Below the pieces are notes generated by a model, which saw only the letters and a program-made list of their open reading frames with translations, had not been told where the DNA came from and did not search any database. This document shows, piece by piece, positions 53,140-64,000 of a DNA stretch of 64,000 bases (position 1 is the first letter of the stretch; the number at the start of each line of letters is the position of its first letter). The position numbers were made by a program, and so were the translations under genes. The DNA is from Mycteria americana (lineage: Eukaryota > Chordata > Aves > Ciconiiformes > Ciconiidae), in NCBI RefSeq assembly GCF_035582795.1, contig NC_134368.1, positions 42,213,501-42,277,500 of the forward strand, read 5' to 3'.

Positions 53140-54537
53140 AGTCCTGGTCATAGTATTTGTTACTCACTTCTTGTAAATGCGAACCAGAAGTCCCTTTAAT
53201 AAGATCAGGAGTAAGATCAGCCCTTCTACTCTGTCTGGGGAACTGTCCACTGGAAACTGGAGCAGCAATTTTCCTGGAAGAATCCCAGGAATATTGCAAG
53301 TTGGTTTTCCTTGCAACTCATGTACCTGTGCCTCTAGGGTCAAGGGAGATTTTCCATCCCACTTCCTCATGTCCTCTCCATGGTCATGCAGATAAAACAA
53401 CAGGGTGGCCCGTGGTGTGTATCCACTATATCCTCTCTCTTGAGCAGAGGGACACTTACTCCTAATAGCTGAGGTACTGGTCCATACAGGTGGGGAGTAG
53501 GACATAACTTTTTTGAGTTGCTGGAACTCCTAGGACAGTTTCTCCACAGCCAAGACACAGGCCTGTAGAGAGGAAGAGAGACTTGCTTCATATTTCCAGA
53601 GTTGGCCAGCCAATTCATCCACCGTTTGTCCTTCTCCGTCTTTCCAGGTCATTACTGCCAATGAGTTGGCATACGACACTGGTGCACTCCATACCAACTT
53701 CTGCCACATGGGTCACGTGCACTTGACTTCATCTGCATCTTTGGATAATTGCTCATTGTCCAGGTCATCACAGATCACCTCCAGCATGGCTAATTCCTTC
53801 ATGTACTGGATATCTCTTTCCATGGTAGTCCACTTGCCTGGGTGACATATAACATCTTCCTTGAAGGGATACCTTTCCTTCATACCTGACAGGAGTCACC
53901 TCCAGAGGCTGAGGACTGGTGCCCCTTTTCCAACTGCTTTGTCAATGCCTCCTTCCCTAGAAAGGGATCCCAGCTGCTTGGCTTCCCCACTTTCCAGTTC
54001 CAGGCTACTGGCCCCGTTATCCCAACATTGGAGCAGCCAGGTGACAATGTGCTCGCCTGGACGATGGCTGAAATCTTTTTGCATGTCTCGCAGCTCACTC
54101 CGGGATAGGGATCAGGTGGTTACCATCTCATTTATGAGTTCTGCCTCTTCCTCCTCCTGTTCTCATGATGGCCCTGCTTCAAAGTAGTCTGCCTCATCCA
54201 CTTCTTCCCTTAGTAGGGGAAGAATTTCTTCCCTTACTAAATGAGCTGACTTTCACTTCCAACATTTCTTCTTGTCTACAGGGATGACTGATACCGGCAT
54301 AGGTTGGTTCTCTGGTTCAGCTGCAGTGCCTGTCGCTGAGGTTGGAGTAGCCACAGTGCCTGTTGCTTTGTCATCAGATCCAGAGACCTTCTCTTCCCCT
54401 TGAGGGTACTGAATAGCATTGAACAGGGTTCAGCAGGCATGGGCCAGGCCCCAGCACATTGCAGTGATTTGTGTCTATCTGGAATTGCCAGGGTGACAGC
54501 ATACTTTTTCCAAATATTTTACTAGTTTTTCAGGATT
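53140..54537 (-). pseudogene. Broken retroviral gag region
   Basis: Between the leader ORF and pro, gag-like coding sequence is spread over short open pieces in different frames, for example 53896-54084 (62 codons, containing RPGEHIVTWLLQ), 53367-53618 and 53164-53505. They are interrupted by several stops and at least one frame change. An acidic Glu-rich patch lies near 54130-54200 and gives way to a capsid-like tryptophan-containing segment. No CCHC zinc knuckle is seen. Position between primer binding site and protease, together with codon-like composition, supports gag. The exact domain borders are inference. Confidence 0.65.
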
Positions 54538-55140
54538 CTACACTTGTTCAGGGGTGAAGTTCCAAAACATTGGAGGTGCCCACTGTCCGAGGTACTTGTC
54601 CATACTATCCCACACACCCTGCCACTCATAACTATCCAGCCACAGGGCAGATCCCTGGATGATATTCTTAAATAGTTGTTTAACCTTAAACAAGACCTGA
54701 AGCACATTCAGGAGACATAACAATAGGAACATGCTGGTTTGAACATCCCAAGGGTATTCAAAATTCTCAAGAGCTATTGTAACTAGCCTGGAGGAGAAGG
54801 GGAAGGTGAAGGAGCTGGGGAAAGTGTGCCCCCTTGCCTTCCCCATAAATTGGCTCTCGGAAGAGAAAACATAAAGAGTGTAATTATTAATCATTTCCAA
54901 GAGATGGTTCCTGAAGTACAGAGATGATGGCAATGCTGAATACAAATACCAGATTAGTCTCTCTACCAGTAATTTTATCATATCATAAGCCAGTGTTACA
55001 CAATACAGCAAAATTATAACCTTGATCCAGCTCCCAGAGGTGATAGAGAGCACAACAGGGAACATATACGGCAAGTAAGGTGTTATGTAGCAGAACTCTG
55101 CGAACAAGCACAATAACTCTGAGAGCAAATAAATCAACAT
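54538..55140 (-). CDS. First ORF of the retrovirus (hydrophobic gag leader-like protein), open 200 codons
   Basis: The frame begins with ATG 93 nt after the primer binding site and runs 200 codons without interruption, so it is the best preserved retroviral frame here. Hydrophobic stretches lie at about residues 2-34, 38-52 and 137-151. The C-terminal third is rich in Trp, Tyr and Asp (for example SYEWQGVWDSMDKYLGQW). It sits where Gag, or an N-terminal leader of Gag, should start, and the gag remnants follow directly downstream. The membrane-like segments are unusual for a matrix protein. It may be a separate leader protein, the N-terminal part of Gag cut off by a stop, or a frame kept open by chance. 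I recognise no domain by name. Expression is not implied. Confidence 0.5.
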   Translation of the reverse strand: MLIYLLSELLCLFAEFCYITPYLPYMFPVVLSITSGSWIKVIILLYCVTLAYDMIKLLVERLIWYLYSALPSSLYFRNHLLEMINNYTLYVFSSESQFMGKARGHTFPSSFTFPFSSRLVTIALENFEYPWDVQTSMFLLLCLLNVLQVLFKVKQLFKNIIQGSALWLDSYEWQGVWDSMDKYLGQWAPPMFWNFTPEQV

Positions 55141-55233
55141 TGCGACCAGTGGCTATTAACCTAATATTGAATGCTTGTAATAAATTTGTTTTAACACACT
55201 CTGGTCAGATCTGTCATTATCTCAACCCTTCGA

Positions 55234-55251
55234 GCCCCATGTTGGGTGCCA
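55234..55251 (-). promoter_or_regulatory. Retroviral primer binding site (tRNA-Lys-like)
   Basis: On the minus strand the 18 nt read TGGCACCCAACATGGGGC. This differs at two positions from the tRNA-Lys(1,2) type site TGGCGCCCAACGTGGGGC. Both changes are G to A in CpG dinucleotides, the expected decay of methylated CpG. It lies 7 nt inside the LTR edge, which fixes the LTR as the 5' one and the element as minus-strand. Confidence 0.88.
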
Positions 55252-55380
55252 GAAAGACTGAGTTTAACCCAGCAGACAGCTAAGCACCACACAGCCATTC
55301 ACCCACTCCTCACAGTGGGATGGGGAAGAGAATTGAAAAAAAAAAAAAAAGGTAAAACTCGGGGGTTGAGATAAAGACAA

Positions 55381-55386
55381 TTTAAT
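55381..55386 (-). terminator. LTR polyadenylation signal (ATTAAA)
   Basis: On the minus strand ATTAAA occurs in CCTATTAAATTGTC, about 140 nt downstream of the TATA box and before the U5 T-run. This is the expected place for the R-region poly(A) signal of an LTR. It is inferred from position. Confidence 0.55.
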
Positions 55387-55524
55387 AGGACAGAAAAGAA
55401 GGGGAAAAAAAATAATAATGATAAAGGAATATACAAAACAAGTGATGCACAATGCAATTTCTCACCACCACTGATGCCCAGACAGTTCCCAAGCAACGGA
55501 CCCCTGGCCAGCTTTTTCCCCCAG

Positions 55525-55533
55525 CTTTATATA
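55525..55533 (-). promoter_or_regulatory. LTR TATA box (TATATAAAG)
   Basis: On the minus strand TATATAAAG lies in AGTATATAAAGCTGG, about 275 nt from the LTR start. It is a good match to a TATA box for RNA polymerase II and would place the R region just downstream. Whether this copy still acts as a promoter is unknown. Confidence 0.7.
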
Positions 55534-55807
55534 CTAAGCATGACTTCATATGGTGTGGAATAGCCCTTTGGTCAGTTGGGCTCAGCTGTCCCAGCTGGGT
55601 CCCCTCCCAAATTCTTGTGCACCCCCAGCCTACTTGCTGGTGGGGTGGGGTGAGAAGCAGAGAAGGCCTTGACTCTGTGTAAGCGCTGCTCAGCAGTAAC
55701 TAAAACATCAGTGTGTTATCAACATTATTCTCATGCTGAATCCAAAACAAAGCACTATACCAGCTATTAGGAAGAAAATTAACTCTATCCCAGATGAAAC
55801 CAGGACA

Positions 55808-57769
55808 GGCTGGCTGGGAAAGGTGGTGGCAGCACCCAGCTGAGAACAGGAGGGGTAAGGGGAATGAGAATGGACTAACACACTTTGCCCTCAGTCTCCT
55901 TCTTCCCCCATTTTTTTTATTCCTCTCTCATGATGGAGCTGCCTGACCTGATGGCTCCTTGCTTCACTGCCTTCAGATGTCTCTAAACTTCCCTTTGAAG
56001 CTGTGAAAATCATGCCATGAATCACAGCAGCGATGAGACGCGAGTGCAGACAGACAGAACAAGAAGTCAGGCTGTCGGTCCTGTGCAACAAAAGGCTCTC
56101 CCAGGTCAAAGAGGTGGGTATGCTTTTCAGCAAGGTAAAACTAATGGGTGAAACCTTCAATTAAAAGCAGAGCTAGCCCTCTGGATCACAGTGCTTACGG
56201 TAGTAATCATCTCTCACAGTACTGGCCCCTCTGTCTTCAAAACTTTAGGCTTTGGTGCCTACAGTGACCCCAGCAGAAGGTGACACAGTCTTCACCCCCT
56301 GCCAGAAGCCCAGGCATTATTGCTTTTGTTTGGCCATCTTCCTGGGGGTTTTATCCTTCCTTAAATTTGGCAGATGCAAATAAGCGGTTATTAAAAAAAT
56401 GGTCCCAGATCCATCTGCATCTTGCAGCTTTTGTTATTTCAGCAGACAACCTTGAAGGGTATGGGTGGGGGGGCTCTACCTCTTTGTTTTTATGTACGGT
56501 GGTGCATGACTTTGCACTGTGGTGACTGTAGTTATAAATCGGGGACTGAACATCTTGAAGATAGTGGAAGCATTTTAGAGGCACAGTGAGTGGCAGCAGG
56601 GGAACAACTATTTGTAGAAAAGATTTCTACATGTAAAGTAAAGTTGTGAGAATACACTTTGAACTGTAACTTCCATTATCAATTAGTTCTCTTCACTTGT
56701 ATCATCAAAGTTCAAGGATAAAGCAACTGGAACAAAAACAAGCAATGTTTACATTTTACCAGTGTTTTATATTCAATTAAACATCTTTGCTGCTATTTAC
56801 ATAGTTGAATGGCACTTCATTTACACCATGCAATTTCGTGTTATTTCTATGTAAATATTTCTTTAAAGCCAGATGTAAGTTCAAATTAGTTGTGAAAGAA
56901 ACACTAAAATAAAATAAACTTCCATTTGGGGGTGATCACAAATTACTCTAAAACTGAAGAGCAAGCTTGTTAAAATACAAAGTGAAAAGCAAACAATATT
57001 AAACCAAGCTGAATAAACGAGGAAAAATAACACACAAGGATGCCTTTAAAAAGGTTTACCTTATTGCAATAGATTCTGAGGATTACAAGTAAATTAAAAT
57101 TCAATGGGAGTTTTAATTTAAGCAGCATGAAGTGACACAGTAGTTTAAAATAAAAGCTTGTTGCACATACATACAAGGTCTGAAATTCCTGTAGTGCAAC
57201 TGAAAGCAGAATTTACCCCTTCTTCCTTGAATTCTAGTTAAACTGTAAACGGTAATTTCATTCTTCCATCCTGTTTCCTCCTTGAAACCTGCTGCCAAAG
57301 CACACAATCCCTCAGAACCCTGCCAAATTCTACATCATTTAAAAGTAAACTTTAAGAGAAAGAATGGAAAAGCACAATCTCAAAACAACTAGCTCATAAC
57401 CTTCCTTCACTCTTGTTTGTCTGACATCATGCTTCTCTCTCAGATGCAATCTTGTACCTAATTTAGACTGAAAAATCCTCAGTGGTAGCCATGGTATTAT
57501 TCCTTCTACATTTTTTCCCATTCCACAGATGATGTTATGTGCAAATAATTAGCCACATCTTGAAAGCCGTACATTTCCAAGTTCCACACAAGTCTTGGGA
57601 AACTGCAGGTGTTGAGGAACAAAATCTGAGCATAAAAAAATCTTCTTCAGTTTGAGCTTTTTAGGGGTATGTTTTCAAACCACTTAATCTGGAAAATTTC
57701 ATTAATCATATGGTAGCTGGATGTTCATTTCCATGTGACCCTGACCTTCAGATTTCCAGTGGTTGGATA
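55808..57769. other. Non-coding flank of the retrovirus
   Basis: The first 300 bp next to the LTR are GC-richer and hold a minus-strand open frame (55891-56160) without a recognised domain. The rest is AT-rich with no gene or named repeat. A word shared with the flank of the LTR tip at 20 kb lies at 55882-55892. Confidence 0.5.
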
Positions 57770-58735
57770 ATGGTATCCATAGAACAGTTATCAATGATTT
57801 GTTTTGCAAACAGAAAGGTGGATCAAGTGGAGTTCTGAAGAGATCCGTCCAGGGACTGATTCTTGTCAATGCCTTCATGAATGATCCAAATTATAAACTA
57901 CAGAATATACATACATTTCATACATAAATTTTATACATAAAAGACGACATCAAGCTAGTAAGAACTCCATGTAGGTGGAAGGGCAAGACTGGAATTCAAA
58001 ATTATCTTGATAAAATAGAGAAGTGGTTGGGGGAAAAATAGAAAGTTATTACACTTTCTGGAGTAATCAACTGTGTAATAAGAAGGAGAGATCCCAACTT
58101 GGGATAATTTTTTAGGGAAGGATTTACTGGTTATTGTGGAACACAGGCTGAACATAAATCATCAATGTCAAATTACCATTAAAAAAAAGCAAACAGCTAG
58201 TCGGAGATATCAACAGATGTACAGGCTACAACATAAGCGAGGTAAACCTTCAATTCCACACAATGCAGGGGAAGTCTAGTTGCCCTACTGTGTCCAGTCT
58301 TAGCGACACAATTTCAAGAAAGGTACAGCTGAATTAAAGAGCCAGCAAAACACATTAGACATTTAAGAAGTGTAATATAAAAAAAAAATTTAAAACAGTT
58401 TTCTGGTGTAGAGAAAAGATTGCTAAAGAGGAACATGCTAATCAAATATGTAGAAGTCAGCTATAAAGAAGAAAAGAATAAACCACTCTCCATGTTGACA
58501 GTAACTAGAGGATGCAACAAGCTTCAGTAGCAGCAGCAGAAGACTCAGCGAAGATTCAGGGACAACTTTTGTCAGTAATAAAGAAATACTGAAATAAATC
58601 ACCTGGAGAAGAAATCAATCTTCTCTGGAAATCTGTGAAAATACAAACCTCTGCCAGGTATGCTGTTCTTGATAGATGATCACACCTTGCAGCAAAAGGT
58701 GAAATATATGCCTCTTCAGACACCATCCAGCCTTT
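57770..58735 (+). mobile_element. Ancient CR1-like LINE fragment (RT end and 3' tail), sense
   Basis: Ordered matches run across almost 1 kb of the sense strand of the CR1 3' half. They include GAACAGTTATCAATGATTTG (57782), GATCAAGTGGAGTTCTGAAG (57821), CCGTCCAGGGACTGATTCTT (57846) and GACGACATCAAGCTAGTAAG (57942). They continue with AAAATTATCTTGATAAAATA (57997), TTGTGGAACACAGGCTGAAC (58134), CTACTGTGTCCAGTCTTAGC (58285), CAATTTCAAGAAAGGTAC (58310), AGAAATACTGAAATAAATCA (58581), AACCTCTGCCAGGTATGCTG (58646) and CATCCAGCC (58725). The order is that of a CR1 element from the RT region to near the 3' end. Many indels and stops show that it is old and dead. It is of the same broad type as the antisense copy at 17.6-18.5 kb, but covers more of the 3' tail. 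Confidence 0.85.
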
Positions 58736-61700
58736 TGTTTTCTCTGGCTTGTTTTAGTCTTTACAGTGTAAGCTGAGATATCTTGACAAATTAACTTTAA
58801 TATTGACAGCCTTGGAGTCTAATCTTTCTTTCTGAAAACACTTTGGGTTTGTTTATTTGAAAATAGAAGAGAAGGGCCGTTTTGTCATGTCAACAGCCTA
58901 GTCATCATATTCATACTGAAGAAAAATAAGCGCTCATTTTCTGATTATGCCACCATCCATCCAACACACTTCTTCAGCTACCTTTCAGTCCCTTTATTAG
59001 TATGAATTTTGACCAGGCCCTCTGCACAGGGTCAGCCTCTGCTCAGATGAATGTTCTCCAGCAAGGGAAGTCACTTGATTTCATTTTATTATTAAGGTGC
59101 TCTCTCCTGAAGGTGAGGGGTTAATGACACGCACCAAATTATACAGAAATTTCTTTAAGGAAGAGATTCATCTTAGACCTGCAGCTACAGAAAAGAACGA
59201 CGATGATTGATCTTCTCACCACTCAGCAGCGTCGGCAAAGCTACAAACATATATTGTTTTTACTCCTCTGGGAGTTATTTATTGAGCAAAGGGAGGGTGG
59301 ATAGCACTTCCTTTGAAGTCAAACATCTTGCTTGGATAAGGAGATATGTTGCATGAAACGAAAGTAATAAAAGGACAAAATGCTTTATTAAATCTTCTTT
59401 ATCACAATATTGTGTTCCAATAGCATGATCTAATTAAAGATGTATATGAACTTCTTTTCATCTGAGGATTAGTTCAGAGGCCTTCATTTATTCTGAAACA
59501 ACACACTGCTGAAAAGTTTCCAAGATTTCTAGTGATGTATTCTTTCCATTTTCTTTAATAGGTGTTGATGCTTTAACTACGTCTTCAAGATTTGTTGTGG
59601 AGGGGGAAAAAAAGACAGCACTTTTTGAAAGGAAAAGACAAATTATTTCTTTATTATCAAAGCAGCAAGAAATATACTGGTTAGTAATTTAATACAGCAA
59701 AACTTCATAAGTTGTATAGACATAGCAGTGGATAGCTCTTAGAGTGTATCTCATTGTTTACAAGTGATTCACTTCAGCTCTTTCCTTCATATGCAGGAGG
59801 TGTAATAGCAGATGTTTTAAAGATTCCTTGCACCAAATGTCGTTAAGAAAATTGGGTTCCTGCGCATTTCCCCTAAGATCAGCATGACTCCCAAATAAGG
59901 TGGGTGGAGGGTGTTACTAATTTTCCTTAGGATGGTGCTAGAGGAAAATATTTTGTGGGCTACAGCCATTACCTTTCTCCTGAACCACTCGACTAATTTC
60001 CCCCCAATACTTGCAGTTGGCTTAGTCCTGCAATAATATTTTAATTAAAAAGATCTTGTTTTACCTACAAAATCTATTTCAACAAAGTTTCTTCCATTTC
60101 CTGGTAAATGCGATTCTGTCATGTTTGGTATAAAACAAACAAATAAATCTGATCTCTCATATTCAGTAAAAGTTAATGGTATAAACACTATAAATGTGTT
60201 TGTTAGAGGTACTATATTTCAAGTCTCTAATAGTAAGAATTGAATGACAAATAAATCCAGCCATTGCTACCTACATCTCAGTAACTTTTATGCAATGGAA
60301 CTGTAAAGCTAGCATGCGAAGCCTGTAGTGATGGATTTGAAAAGTTTTCGTAAAATGTTTTGTATTGCTCAGAATTTCATTGAACTAGACCTAGAGGAGA
60401 TTGATCCCTATCGGGAAACAAGCATTTAACTGAAGGCATATTTCTCTTTTTTGTTCATTTCTTTTGCTCCTAAATTATTCCCTTCCATATTGTGCACATA
60501 GTTCCTTCCTTTTAATCTGTAATTGCTTTTGTTTTGGTTGCTGCATTCAACAGTCATCCCTATTTATGTGTATGAAGATTCTTCACTGAGAGCATAACTT
60601 GAGTGTAGTGTTTGCTTACTTATGCTCACAAGTATACTCCCAATTCCCCTTGTAGCCCCTACCAACTGTCATCAATCCTGCCTGAAGTCCTTTACTCTTC
60701 CTTTGTAATCATGTATGAAGTGACTGTAGTTAAAAAAAACTTGCCATACACAAGTACTTTTGTTCTTGCTGATATTAAATATCCAAGAACTCTGTTCCTC
60801 CCGCTAAGCCCTCTCAGTGGATTCCTTATGACTATACATCGTACTCCTTCTTACAGTCAAACAGAGCTCAGATTTGAAAACTTAGGACCTCATCCAAGAC
60901 CATCTGTTTTATCAGGCCTTTTATCGACCCTTATTAAGCCATTATTTTAAAACAGAAAATGGGGATGCATTATTAACTTCTGTAGTCTGGAGGAAGACAA
61001 AACCATTTTCTGCTTGAAGTGGTATAATATACCCATGTGCTAAGGCAATCGGAGCTATTACAAACAGCTTTTAAATAATGCAAAGTAAAGTTTACCTACA
61101 GAATGTGTAAAGCAAAACAACTTTGAAGAAAAACAGATTAAATGGACTGCTGAAGTCAAAGGAGGGGATACATTTTTTGGGATGGGGAGTTGCATACTTG
61201 TATTTCAAAATGAGGTTTTGCACTTGTAATAAAAATTTAGGCTACATATTAAACTTTTGGGGGAAATGAACTGCAAATAATATCTACATTAGACTAAGAA
61301 AGAAGGTCTTTCTACAAAAGAATAAAAGAAGTATGAGCAGAATGGGACTTCTATTGTATCTAGTTCTTCTGATAACTGCAAAAAAATAAAGCTTAGCAAT
61401 ATTTAGATTAATACTGAAATGAACTGGTAGATTTAACCAATTATAGAGCAGTTATAGAGCGATTATAGATCATAGAACAAGCAATCATAGAGCAAGTTAC
61501 AGTAGGAGCAATTCCACACTGTTAACTCCTAAGCAGGTGAAATTCCAGTAAATCACAGTAAGAACTGGGAGATTACTGTGGTAAAAAAAGAGTTCACTGC
61601 CATCTCTGACAAACAACTGGAAACTTCAGTATCTTTGTTTTAGACACAGCATCATATCCTGTATCCACATTTAAGTTAAACTTTTGTTTTTAATTTATTT

Positions 61701-64000
61701 TCCTGTGCCCATTACCCTATGTATGTTCTTGATTTAAACATATATTATTGTTCTTAATGAATCTCTCAACAGATCCTGAAGCATATACCAAGGTCCCTCT
61801 CCAAAATTCTACAGAAGGCCCCTTCCGGGTATTACATGTATAAATTGATTCTTGGTCATCAAGATGGATCACGCAGTCAAACATTGAAGGACACTGTACT
61901 ATGTACAGCAATCCTATCTGTGCCACTTCCTACTGAGCTGCCATGCCTTCATCCAGCTAGCCTGAGGAACCATCTAGATTTCAACAGAATTGCCTATTTA
62001 TTTCTGCAAACATTTCACTGTCTTCTAATATTGAAACACTGCAAGTCTCAGTCAGTGAAATGTTAAACAATTACTAACACAGATAAAGAGTTCCCAACTG
62101 GTACTGATATCCATCAGAATGGCAGGTTCAAAGACATCGAAGAACCTCGGTACATTTGGCCTGTAATATGAGAAAAGCAGTTCCAGGAAAAATCATCCCA
62201 TCTCTTGCTAGTAGAACTGCTCGTCATACATTTATTCCAGCCAGTACCAAATTTACATTGCATTTCTCAGATATATGAAGAAAAGCAGTTAATATCCCAA
62301 AACTGTTCCAACTGTAGAGAAGTGGAGGAATATCTTTTGTTGGTGAAGAAGAAAAGAAACTGACCCAGGCCCGATGACGGCATAATGAAAGATACAAAAG
62401 TGGCAACAGATTGAGCAATGGATTAGCAAGTCCTGAGCTAAGATTGATGCTGGAAAACAGACGAAGAAGAGATTCCTGCGAGGACATTAAGGACCTCCGC
62501 AGCATCTACAACAAACCAGGGTAATTCAGACAGCGACTAAAGCTCAGGAAAAGAAAATAACCAACATTTCTAGTTGTTGGTATGCTGGGATTGGATCTTC
62601 ATCATTTGGTGCACAAGAAGTGAAGGAGAGAGGAGAGCAGTCAAGCTCATAACTAGCCTAGGAGAAGTAAATATATGCATTTGCATATACCCTTGTGTAC
62701 TCAGCTCTCAACACATACCTGGAACACCATCTATGTATGGCAAAAATGGGATATCTGTATAAATGCAAATACATCATATTTCTAAAAGCTGAATAAGAGA
62801 AGGCTTTTTCATCATGCCATCTGAAAAGGACAATGCAGGTTCTCCACGATCTTAAATAATTTTGAAGGAAAGACTTCCCCTCTACAGTCTAAGCAGTGTT
62901 CATTTCTCTTTCAGTGAAGGGATGGTAGGTCAGCTTGCCCAGGAATAGACTAATCCCATAGTATACCATAGATCTGAATGCCTTTTCTTCCTCCCTGGAT
63001 GCTGTTGTTTTTCCAGCAGAAGGATGCTGGTCATTCTGGCACTACCAAGCTTTCAGATTGCCCTCTGTCTTGTTTGTGTGCTCCCCTCCTGAGGAACCAG
63101 TAGCCAGGACAGCGGAAAAGCAGGGCAGCTCCCCAGCTTTTAGCAAAGCAAACGGAAACCAGCCTTGAGTTTCCAGGGTACCCCATTCAAAAGGCTTGGT
63201 GCACATCACCTTCTGGCTGTTGGACCAGGTTCACAATGCCTAAGAAATTGAGGTGAAAAGCTATGACACTTTGTATTCTTTTGTTTTGGACAAACAGAAT
63301 CCTGCTTCTACAAAAATACAAGTCTAATTTAGAACATCTTTTCAATAAATAAAAATTTAAAAATAATTTTTAAAAAAAGTTCTATTACAAATTATGTCTC
63401 TTCCCACCTTAAAACCAGCCTTCATATTAACAGATGAGGTTTTGCTTCACAGAAATTTTCCTTTTTAAATTGTTGTTTCCTGCATCATTTATTGTGTTCT
63501 TTGATCTTGGGCTGTAACTTTAAATCTATGTCAACTTCCTTGGGCCGTTTAGATAAATGTAGCCTAATAACTTCGCAGTTTTATCTTTAGTAACACAGAT
63601 AACTATCGCACATTCAGTTTGCTGTTCAGTTGTGAACAACCACAAGATACTATTTTTAAAACTTCATAAAAGCTCTGCAAATAGCTGAAAGCACTTAAAG
63701 GATAATAGTAGTGGCTATCACTGTGATTGTAAAGAAGGCCTATAAACTAATGTGAGACAACTTTTATGTTTTATTATTTCAAAAACAGATATCAGAAAAA
63801 ATATCATTACTTCACAAGGTCTCAGCTATTAAATAATTCTGCATGTCTTGTGCATTCAAATCTCAGATTTTATTAGTCAGACTTTTAGTGACAAATTAGA
63901 TCCCTCCAGTATTTATACGTATTACTTTTAAAAACATTTTGACTTGTAAATCTGTTTACAGACAGTAACAAAAATCTGAGCAGGAGCACTAATATACAGC
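58736..64000. other. AT-rich non-coding stretch
   Basis: No gene, RNA or large repeat is recognised. It holds a small 11-bp tandem repeat at 61441-61492. Open frames up to 112 codons (60612-60950, plus strand) show no domain I know. Confidence 0.55.
61441..61492. repeat. Short degenerate tandem repeat (TTATAGAGCRN units)
   Basis: TTATAGAGCAG, TTATAGAGCGA and TTATAGATCAT follow one another with an 11-bp period, then ATCATAGAGCAAG. It is a small slippage-type repeat. Confidence 0.75.

Larger units (their letters stand above)
52575..55807 (-). mobile_element. Degenerate 3'-truncated endogenous retrovirus (5' LTR, gag, pro, start of pol)
   Basis: Reading from 55807 downwards, the element has one LTR, a primer binding site, a first ORF with hydrophobic segments, a gag-like region with several in-frame stops and frame changes, a retropepsin domain, and the first few dozen codons of pol. 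Homology then ends. The rest of pol, any env and the 3' LTR are not visible. It is therefore defective. The tRNA-Lys-like primer binding site suggests a class II (ERVK-like) element, while the overall type, with pro passing directly into pol and an LTR beginning TGTCCTGG, is one I associate with avian ERVL-like families. I leave the class open. Divergence cannot be dated because there is no second LTR to compare. Confidence 0.88.
55259..55807 (-). repeat. 5' long terminal repeat of the retrovirus (549 bp)
   Basis: On the minus strand the LTR begins TGTCCTGGTTTCATCTGGGA at 55807 and ends ...GGTTAAACTCA at 55259, giving TG...CA termini. U3 spans roughly 55530-55807. A TATA box and an ATTAAA signal follow in the right order, and U5 contains a run of T (about 17) before AATTCTCTTCCCCATCCC. 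The 3' end looks slightly shortened compared with the relatives I recall, which end in AACCACGACA. The flank above 55807 shows no target-site duplication that can be tested, because the other end is lost. Confidence 0.85.

Noticed and set aside
52668..53465. Plus-strand frames of 67-108 codons across the protease/gag region
   Set aside because: They are antisense shadows of retroviral coding sequence, which reads on the minus strand.
1..64000. CRISPR arrays, tRNA or rRNA genes, bacterial operons or phage modules
   Set aside because: No regularly spaced repeats, no cloverleaf-like sequences or rRNA words were noticed, and the repeat content is that of a vertebrate (avian) genome.

Overview
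The window looks like non-coding DNA from a bird genome (intergenic or deep intronic). It is AT-rich, has no convincing cellular exon, and carries repeats typical of birds and other sauropsids. The evidence is a typical CR1 3' end (about 33147-33325), two much older CR1-like reverse-transcriptase copies (about 17590-18505 on the minus strand, 57770-58735 on the plus strand), and a degenerate endogenous retrovirus whose LTR begins TGTCCTGGTTTC, a type I recognise from many bird genomes. The species cannot be told from this sequence. Repeat names rest on remembered sequence patterns, because no search could be run.

Layout. 1-17 kb is mostly unannotatable AT-rich DNA with a young 68-bp tandem duplication (3272-3407), a TTTG microsatellite, and faint SINE-like fragments near 8.5 and 14.7 kb. 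17-19.2 kb holds a cluster of TTACAC motifs, a perfect 24-bp palindrome, the antisense ancient CR1, and a 287-nt uninterrupted polypyrimidine tract made of TTTTC and TTTCC blocks. 19-33 kb is quiet, apart from a 34-bp match to the LTR tip at 20350-20383 and an ancient repeat near 25.4 kb. A typical CR1 tail follows at 33.2 kb, with other ancient repeat scraps at 35.0, 37.0 and 43.3 kb. The rest up to 52 kb shows nothing I can name.

52.6-55.8 kb holds the main feature, a minus-strand retrovirus. Reading from high to low coordinates it has one 549-bp LTR with TATA box and poly(A) signal, a tRNA-Lys-like primer binding site, a first ORF with hydrophobic segments, a gag-like region broken by stops and frameshifts, and a retropepsin with an intact DTGA motif. 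The start of pol runs only a few dozen codons before the homology ends near 52575. No 3' LTR is visible. An unexplained GC-richer segment (about 52330-52574) lies at the broken end. 55.8-64 kb is again AT-rich, and the second ancient CR1 is its only sizeable feature.

No operon, CRISPR array, tRNA, rRNA or novel multi-gene system was found. Apart from the retroviral pieces, the open reading frames here look like chance or repeat-derived frames. The one frame long enough to deserve a check is 40245-40847 on the minus strand.
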